Shown here piece by piece: positions 39,112 to 42,566 of a stretch of 42,566 nucleotides of DNA; within the stretch, counting starts at the first letter, position 1; every line of letters begins with the position of its first letter. The stretch is from a virus. Below the pieces are notes generated by a model that had not been told where the DNA came from, did no database searches, and worked only from the letters and a program-made list of their open reading frames with translations. The translations under genes and the position numbers were made by a program. The DNA is taken from IMG/VR virus record IMGVR_UViG_3300021963_000244, positions 1 to 42,566 of that record; one strand, written 5' to 3'.

Positions 39112-39249
39112 ATGGATCCGAGCACTGCAGCTGCCATCGCCATCATCGTGGCCGCTGGTTCTGAACTTATTGCTGTGCTGCCTATCAAAGAGAACAGCTG
39201 GCTCCAGCTGATCGTTAAGGCGCTGAAGGTACTCTTCCCAAAGCGCTGA
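39112..39249 (+). CDS. Small membrane protein (holin candidate)
   Basis: A 45-residue protein: MDPSTAAAIAIIVAAGSELIAVLPIKENSWLQLIVKALKVLFPKR. One transmembrane helix (AAAIAIIVAAGSELIAVL, about 6-23), then an amphipathic, basic C-terminal helix. ENSWLQLI-KALK-LFPK recurs in other phages by my recollection. Lies 50 bases before the endolysin, which makes it the best holin candidate. Confidence 0.7.
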   Translation: MDPSTAAAIAIIVAAGSELIAVLPIKENSWLQLIVKALKVLFPKR

Positions 39250-39298
39250 TCGCCGCTCCAGAACAGCGGCGCCCCACACAAAAACGCGGTAGGCGGAG

Positions 39299-40426
39299 AT
39301 GGCGCAAAACTCAATCCGACTGATTGACCTGTTCCGCTTCTACAAGGGGCTGCCTCATCAGATGGCGGCCCTCACCGAACTGGAACTCGCCATCAATAAA
39401 GCCAACCCACACATCTTGGGCCGCGACCAAGGCTGGTTCAAAACTTGGGCCGTCGCAGGCAAGCAAACCAACTTTCCCAACAGCTGGGAAGGCATCCTCG
39501 AAGCCGCCCGCGTCGCTGGCGCAAAATTCCCAGAACTTGTAGCTGCCCAATGGGCACTGGAATCCAACTACGGAAAACTGGTTTCAGGCAGAAACAACTT
39601 TTTTGGTCTTAAGGGCGAAGGCAGCGACAAGAAAACCCAAGAATTTATCAACAATCAGTGGATCACTATCACTGATAGCTTCATTGACTTTCCAGATTTA
39701 CTGTCCTGCGTAATGTATTTAGTCGACCACTGGTACAAGGATTACAAAACCTACAAAGGCTGCAACAACGCCAGCAACCGCGAGGAAGCTGCCAAGTGGC
39801 TGCATAAAGAAGGCTACGCAACAGATCCAAATTACCCAGGTAAGTTGATCCAACTGATGGAGCAACACGCTGGAACAAAACCAGTCGTCCCACCAAACCA
39901 GAAACTTCTCAAAGTTCCTTACGAGTACCAACTTGGCGCAGATGATGGCCCCACGGGCTACCGACAATGCTTTAGTTCCAGTTGCGCCATGGTGGCCCGT
40001 TACTACGGCAAGGTAAATGGGGACTACGAATACAACCGTTTACGCGCTCGCTTCGGCGATACAACCGACCCAAAAGCACAAATTGCCGCCCTCAAAGCAC
40101 TGGGACTAACCGCCACCTTTGAGATGGATGGCACAGTCGAGGACCTAGAAACCGAAATCGCCAACGGCCACCCTGTTCCCTGCGGATGGCTACATAAAGG
40201 GCCGGTATCAAACCCGAGTGGTACGGGCCATTGGACCGTAGTTGTCGGATACACACCAACTCACTTCATACACAACGATCCTTTCGGGGAGGCAGATCTG
40301 CTTAATGGTGGCTACGTCAGCAACAAAGGTGGAGCCGGCATCGCCTACTCCAGAAAGAACTGGCTGTCTCGCTGGCTCGTTGAAGGCAACGACACAGGGT
40401 GGTTCATGCGAATCCGCAAAAACTAA
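39299..40426 (+). CDS. Two-domain endolysin: glucosaminidase plus C39-like cysteine peptidase
   Basis: A 375-residue protein. Domain 1 (about 60-195): KFPELVAAQWALESNYGKLVSGRNNFFGLKG, with E88 as the likely catalytic acid of the FlgJ-type glucosaminidase. Domain 2 (about 205-375): C39-like papain fold, YRQCFSSSCAMVARYYG (C224 or C229), GTGHWTVVVGYT (H311), HNDPFGEA (D327). It cuts glycan strands, and possibly peptide links of peptidoglycan, to release progeny. No signal peptide, so it needs a holin. Preceded by the small membrane protein. Confidence 0.85.
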   Translation: MAQNSIRLIDLFRFYKGLPHQMAALTELELAINKANPHILGRDQGWFKTWAVAGKQTNFPNSWEGILEAARVAGAKFPELVAAQWALESNYGKLVSGRNNFFGLKGEGSDKKTQEFINNQWITITDSFIDFPDLLSCVMYLVDHWYKDYKTYKGCNNASNREEAAKWLHKEGYATDPNYPGKLIQLMEQHAGTKPVVPPNQKLLKVPYEYQLGADDGPTGYRQCFSSSCAMVARYYGKVNGDYEYNRLRARFGDTTDPKAQIAALKALGLTATFEMDGTVEDLETEIANGHPVPCGWLHKGPVSNPSGTGHWTVVVGYTPTHFIHNDPFGEADLLNGGYVSNKGGAGIAYSRKNWLSRWLVEGNDTGWFMRIRKN

Positions 40427-40428
40427 CC

Positions 40429-40650
40429 ATGCGCCCCATCGAACACTCGGCCGAGTCCAGCTTCCACAAGGCAGCCACAGACCAATGGCTAGTCAACCTG
40501 TTCAACAAGCAGGACTATCGCGGTCTGCTGGAAGCCGCCTTAATTCTGAATACGCTCCACCAACTGGAACGCACAAAATCGGCCTGGGCTATCCGCGAAG
40601 CCGCAGATAACCTGGCCGATCAATTCGGTCTTGACCGCGATTCCGCCTAG
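40429..40650 (+). CDS. Small hypothetical protein, last gene of the rightward arm
   Basis: A 73-residue protein from ATG 40429, two bases after the endolysin stop: MRPIEHSAESSFHKAATDQWLVNLFNKQDYRGLLEAALILNTLHQLERTKSAWAIREAADNLADQF. Helical, no recognised family. Its stop lies 12 bases from the stop of the convergent minus-strand gene with no visible terminator between. Confidence 0.6.
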   Translation: MRPIEHSAESSFHKAATDQWLVNLFNKQDYRGLLEAALILNTLHQLERTKSAWAIREAADNLADQFGLDRDSA

Positions 40651-40662
40651 GGCAGGATCTTT

Positions 40663-40893
40663 TTACACAGACACAGAACTAGGAGACAGATCACCCAGTA
40701 CATCACCGCCAGATACAGCGCCGTCAAGAGGTTTTCCATCGGCTACCCACTGCTGGTACAAACCTGTGTACAAGCTATGCATGGGATGCTCCGCTTTATC
40801 GCGCCCGTGCTGGATGTACAGCGAATCAAGAAAATCCTGCCGCTGCTGGTCCTCAGATACTCGTGCCCAATTCTGGCGATCCAGTTCAGTCAC
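40663..40893 (-). CDS. Hypothetical protein, last gene of the leftward arm
   Basis: A 76-residue protein. I chose GTG 40893 (overlapping the upstream stop in GTGACTGA) rather than the long frame to 41043, whose first 50 residues look like a shadow of the upstream gene. VTELDRQNWARVSEDQQRQDFLDSLYIQHGRDKAEHPMHSLYTGLYQQWVADGKPL looks like a real folded helix-rich protein. Overlap with the upstream gene suggests coupling. No family recognised. Confidence 0.55.
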   Translation of the reverse strand: MTELDRQNWARVSEDQQRQDFLDSLYIQHGRDKAEHPMHSLYTGLYQQWVADGKPLDGAVSGGDVLGDLSPSSVSV

Positions 40894-41209
40894 TTGATTG
40901 CTCACGCTTTTGCTCCACGAGTTTGAGACGACGCCGCGCTGTTTCACGCGGCCCATTTTTAGCCCGAGCCAGCATAGGTTTCCTGGCCACCGTTGATGGA
41001 ACCTCCACCTTGCAGTTCGGATAGCGATTCTGCGCAAACTCAATCGCCTGTTTCAGCGATTCCGCCCGCACCAAATCTCGCATGGCGCCTTGCCCTGGCA
41101 GCCAAATCGTTAGCTCGAACAGCTGCGTATCCGCTGCACTGGTACGCGAGCGACCCTCACCGAGCTTCAGCTCCACGTCCTGCTGTTGCTGGAACGGCAC
41201 TATTTCCAT
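40886..41209 (-). CDS. Hypothetical protein
   Basis: A 107-residue protein: MEIVPFQQQQDVELKLGEGRSRTSAADTQLFELTIWLPGQGAMRDLVRAESLKQAIEFAQNRYPNCKVEVP, then a basic tail (ARAKNGPRETARRRLKLVEQKREQSSD). The middle region has the shape of a small alpha/beta domain like phage proteins of unknown role. Overlaps the upstream gene by 10 bases. Confidence 0.6.
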   Translation of the reverse strand: MEIVPFQQQQDVELKLGEGRSRTSAADTQLFELTIWLPGQGAMRDLVRAESLKQAIEFAQNRYPNCKVEVPSTVARKPMLARAKNGPRETARRRLKLVEQKREQSSD

Positions 41210-41415
41210 GATCGGGGGTAGGCGGGTTCATCGACGCTATGCACAGCAACAAGACTGTTAGTGCACTCAGCAACAGCTCGCGCCGCAGCGACAGCCTTTT
41301 CATAGGTGACCCAGCTTGAGGCATCTTCCTTTGTTGCTGTTAATCCAATTCCATTACCTGGTCCGTAAACCGCCGTGACCCATCGGTCCCCGGCCATCAC
41401 TACAAAGCGAGTCAT
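41200..41415 (-). CDS. Hypothetical small protein
   Basis: A 71-residue protein: MTRFVVMAGDRWVTAVYGPGNGIGLTATKEDASSWVTYEKAVAAARAVAECTNSLVAVHSVDEP. Alternating strands and one helix. An AGGAG site lies six bases before its ATG on the minus strand, one of the clearer ribosome-binding sites. The 77-base leader carries two AGTACAC repeats. No family recognised. Confidence 0.6.
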   Translation of the reverse strand: MTRFVVMAGDRWVTAVYGPGNGIGLTATKEDASSWVTYEKAVAAARAVAECTNSLVAVHSVDEPAYPRSWK

Positions 41416-41492
41416 TGCTCCTGTGCGTGTACTGTGTAAAGCTAGTGTACTTTTCTAGTTTCTGCGGGACTGTAACGAAAACATGATGAGTC

Positions 41493-41768
41493 TCATGCGT
41501 CAGTTTCTGACACCTTTCCGTCTTGCTTGGAGCGCATCCGCCCCTCAACCCGCCGTTTTACGGATTCGCGCCAGGCAGCCTCATCCGCTGCCTGAGCTGC
41601 CTTGTAATCAGAGGCGGGCAGGGATTTTTCGAGCGCTGCGTAAACCATCTCCCGCAGCAAAGCCGTGACTTTCTTGCCCTCTGCAACCGCAAGTTTTTCT
41701 GCTAACTTATACCTATGAGGGTCAAGTAATAGCTGACAATAGTACTTGTTTCCGTGATTTAGCGGCAT
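41493..41768 (-). CDS. Ribbon-helix-helix-like DNA-binding protein
   Basis: A 91-residue protein. KYYCQLLLDPHRYKLAEKLAVAEGKKVTALLREMVYAALEKSL (about 8-50) fits a ribbon-helix-helix unit (strand, then helix, GKKVTALLRE, helix). The C-terminus is a helical charged tail. Upstream on the minus strand is a cluster of overlapping inverted repeats (41808-41827) that may be its own operator, as is usual for this class. It is the best regulator candidate in this end of the leftward arm. Confidence 0.65.
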   Translation of the reverse strand: MPLNHGNKYYCQLLLDPHRYKLAEKLAVAEGKKVTALLREMVYAALEKSLPASDYKAAQAADEAAWRESVKRRVEGRMRSKQDGKVSETDA

Positions 41769-41807
41769 TTGTGTTACTAACTCCCGGTTGAGGTGTGCAT
41801 CAGTAGT

Positions 41808-41827
41808 CTACAGTGTAGCAGGCTACA
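41808..41827. promoter_or_regulatory. Overlapping inverted repeats upstream of the RHH-like gene
   Basis: CTACA-G-TGTAG (41808-41818) overlaps TGTAGC-AG-GCTACA (41814-41827). Three half-sites of TGTAG/CTACA lie 40-60 bases before the ATG at 41768. Candidate autoregulatory operator. Confidence 0.5.
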
Positions 41828-41830
41828 ACG

Positions 41831-42040
41831 TCACCAGCGCACGTCGTCATCAACCCGTTTTCGCCACGCATTGGACTGGGCCACCCTCGCTCCACCCCTT
41901 TGCTTGGCACATCCTTTTCGTACATCCCGCGCCCACTGCAAAAAAGCCGCAGCCCGCTGCAAATCCGCCGTTCGTGCCGCACGAATTTCCCGCTGGAGCC
42001 ACTCCATCACCAACTCCCTTCCCGTGCGGGCGCGACTCAT
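41831..42040 (-). CDS. Hypothetical basic helical protein
   Basis: A 69-residue protein: MSRARTGRELVMEWLQREIRAARTADLQRAAAFLQWARDVRKGCAKQRGG. Its ATG overlaps the upstream stop (TTATGAG). Arginine-rich and helical; the last 20 residues are less convincing. No family recognised. Confidence 0.5.
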   Translation of the reverse strand: MSRARTGRELVMEWLQREIRAARTADLQRAAAFLQWARDVRKGCAKQRGGARVAQSNAWRKRVDDDVRW

Positions 42041-42207
42041 AAGACTAAATCTGAGACTCGCAGCACCGACTGGGGCCGATGCTCAGGACAAAGCTCCAGC
42101 GCTTTCTGCCTTGCGGTGAAAGCATCTGGAGCGATAACAAAAAGATCGTGAGTACCGCCGTGCCGGGAGTGCATCCGAACGCGGTACTCAAAATCCTCTT
42201 TGATCAC
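42037..42207 (-). CDS. Hypothetical small protein, 56 residues, GTG start
   Basis: Begins VIKEDFEYRVRMHSRHGGTH, with GTG at 42207 overlapping the polA stop. It continues DLFVIAPDAFTARQKALELC and PEHRPQSVLRVSDLVL, and ends in TGA overlapping the next ATG (ATGA). This tight packing on both sides argues that it is real. Strand-helix-strand layout, function unknown. Confidence 0.6.
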   Translation of the reverse strand: MIKEDFEYRVRMHSRHGGTHDLFVIAPDAFTARQKALELCPEHRPQSVLRVSDLVL

Positions 42208-42566
42208 TTGGCCTCTTGCCAGCTATCCCCGACCTTAGCTTCAGCCAGCGGCGGTATATCACCTAACCAGCGAGCTTCAGCTTCTTCCATGATTGTCTGC
42301 AGCTGGAGCGCCCAAACATCAGCGTGTTCTTCTTTTACGAGCAGGATGATTTCATCGTGCACCACGCCGGCCAAACGCACCACGTCCTCCCCGTCGGACT
42401 TAAGTAGCGGCCACAGTTTGCCGAGCGTAAGTTTGAGGACTGCTGCACCAGCGCCTTGGATCGGGGTGTTGCAACGGGTTGTGAGTTTGTTGTGCTCACC
42501 CGGTAAAAACCTCCGCAAGCCCGAGAGGCGTATGCGGATAGATGGATTCCCCTTAGCCTTGTCAGC
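42204..42566 (-). CDS. polA: DNA polymerase I, C-terminal 120 residues plus the terminal overlap; join to 1-1608
   Basis: Stop at 42204. The frame reads through to 42566 without an upstream start in the window. Motif C is VVHDEIILL (H558, D559, E560 in the joined protein) and the C-terminus is GDSWQEAK. The part above 42422 duplicates the end of the left part. At the extreme right end the variant sequence encodes ADKAKGNPSIR where the left end has ADAAKDNPSIR, so two alleles were captured. The next gene starts within the stop (GTGA). Confidence 0.95.
   Translation of the reverse strand, partial: ADKAKGNPSIRIRLSGLRRFLPGEHNKLTTRCNTPIQGAGAAVLKLTLGKLWPLLKSDGEDVVRLAGVVHDEIILLVKEEHADVWALQLQTIMEEAEARWLGDIPPLAEAKVGDSWQEAK
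42423..42548. repeat. Right copy of the terminal direct repeat
   Basis: Identical to 1-126; see the left copy. Beyond it, 42549-42566 matches 127-144 at 13 of 18 positions, with differences at the positions of 127, 128, 137, 138 and 139. Confidence 0.9.

Noticed and set aside
40242-40610. 122-residue plus-strand frame over the endolysin 3' end
   Set aside because: Shadow of the endolysin and the 40429 gene.
1-42566. CRISPR arrays, reverse transcriptase or diversity-generating retroelement
   Set aside because: No regularly spaced long repeats, no reverse transcriptase motif and no template/variable repeat pair seen on reading. The 11-bp array has no spacers.
1-42566. Photosynthesis or carbon metabolism auxiliary genes (psbA, hli, talC, phoH)
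   Set aside because: None of their characteristic motifs was seen, so the cyanobacterial host remains an inference.

Overview
The window looks like one nearly complete, circularly closing genome of a siphovirus with an integrase. The first 126 bases are repeated exactly at the end (1-126 = 42423-42548). One DNA polymerase reading frame runs off the left end and continues in frame at the right end, so the unit is about 42,422 bp. I infer a cyanobacterial host (Synechococcus/Cyanobium type). This rests on the general look of several small conserved proteins and the rarity of strong Shine-Dalgarno sites; no photosynthesis gene confirms it. The 18 bases past the exact repeat differ at five positions, as expected of a metagenomic contig that captured a second variant.

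Layout. (1) The leftward arm runs from 9616 down to 1 and on through 42566 to 40663. It carries a PrimPol-helicase, an HNH nuclease, small unknown proteins (two are acidic and lack lysine), a helix-turn-helix protein, dCTP deaminase, a DUF3310 protein, ThyX, zinc-ribbon proteins, PolA with proofreading, and a tail of tiny overlapping genes that includes a ribbon-helix-helix-like protein. (2) The rightward arm begins at 9757 with a putative single-strand-binding protein, a homing endonuclease and a RecB/Cas4-like nuclease. (3) 11781-15257 is an accessory stretch: a palindrome-rich convergent gap, two acidic proteins (one ArdA-like and lysine-free) with their own promoter, and a possible minus-strand small RNA just before the large terminase. 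(4) 14207-36612 is the packaging, head and long non-contractile tail module: TerS, TerL, portal, scaffold, capsid, connectors, tail tube, frameshifted chaperone, tape measure, tip proteins and an S74-type fibre. (5) 36613-40650 holds a repeat array, a tyrosine integrase, membrane/lysis candidates and a two-domain endolysin. The two arms converge at 40650/40663.

How it works together. PrimPol-helicase, PolA, SSB and exonuclease form a replication/recombination set. Dcd and ThyX feed dTMP synthesis. TerS/TerL and the portal fill heads, and the tail is assembled on the tape measure with the G/GT chaperones. The integrase suggests a temperate or formerly temperate life style, although no clear CI-type repressor was found.

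The signals least explained by gene content are: a strongly over-represented, strand-polarised heptamer (CTGGAGC) in all codon frames; a helically phased TGTCCG repeat array inside the primase gene; a Fur-box-like palindrome in the accessory gap; 11-bp tandem repeats upstream of the integrase; a likely +1 frameshift in the tail chaperone; and several lysine-free acidic proteins that could be DNA mimics. All similarity calls are from reading the sequence; no search was run.
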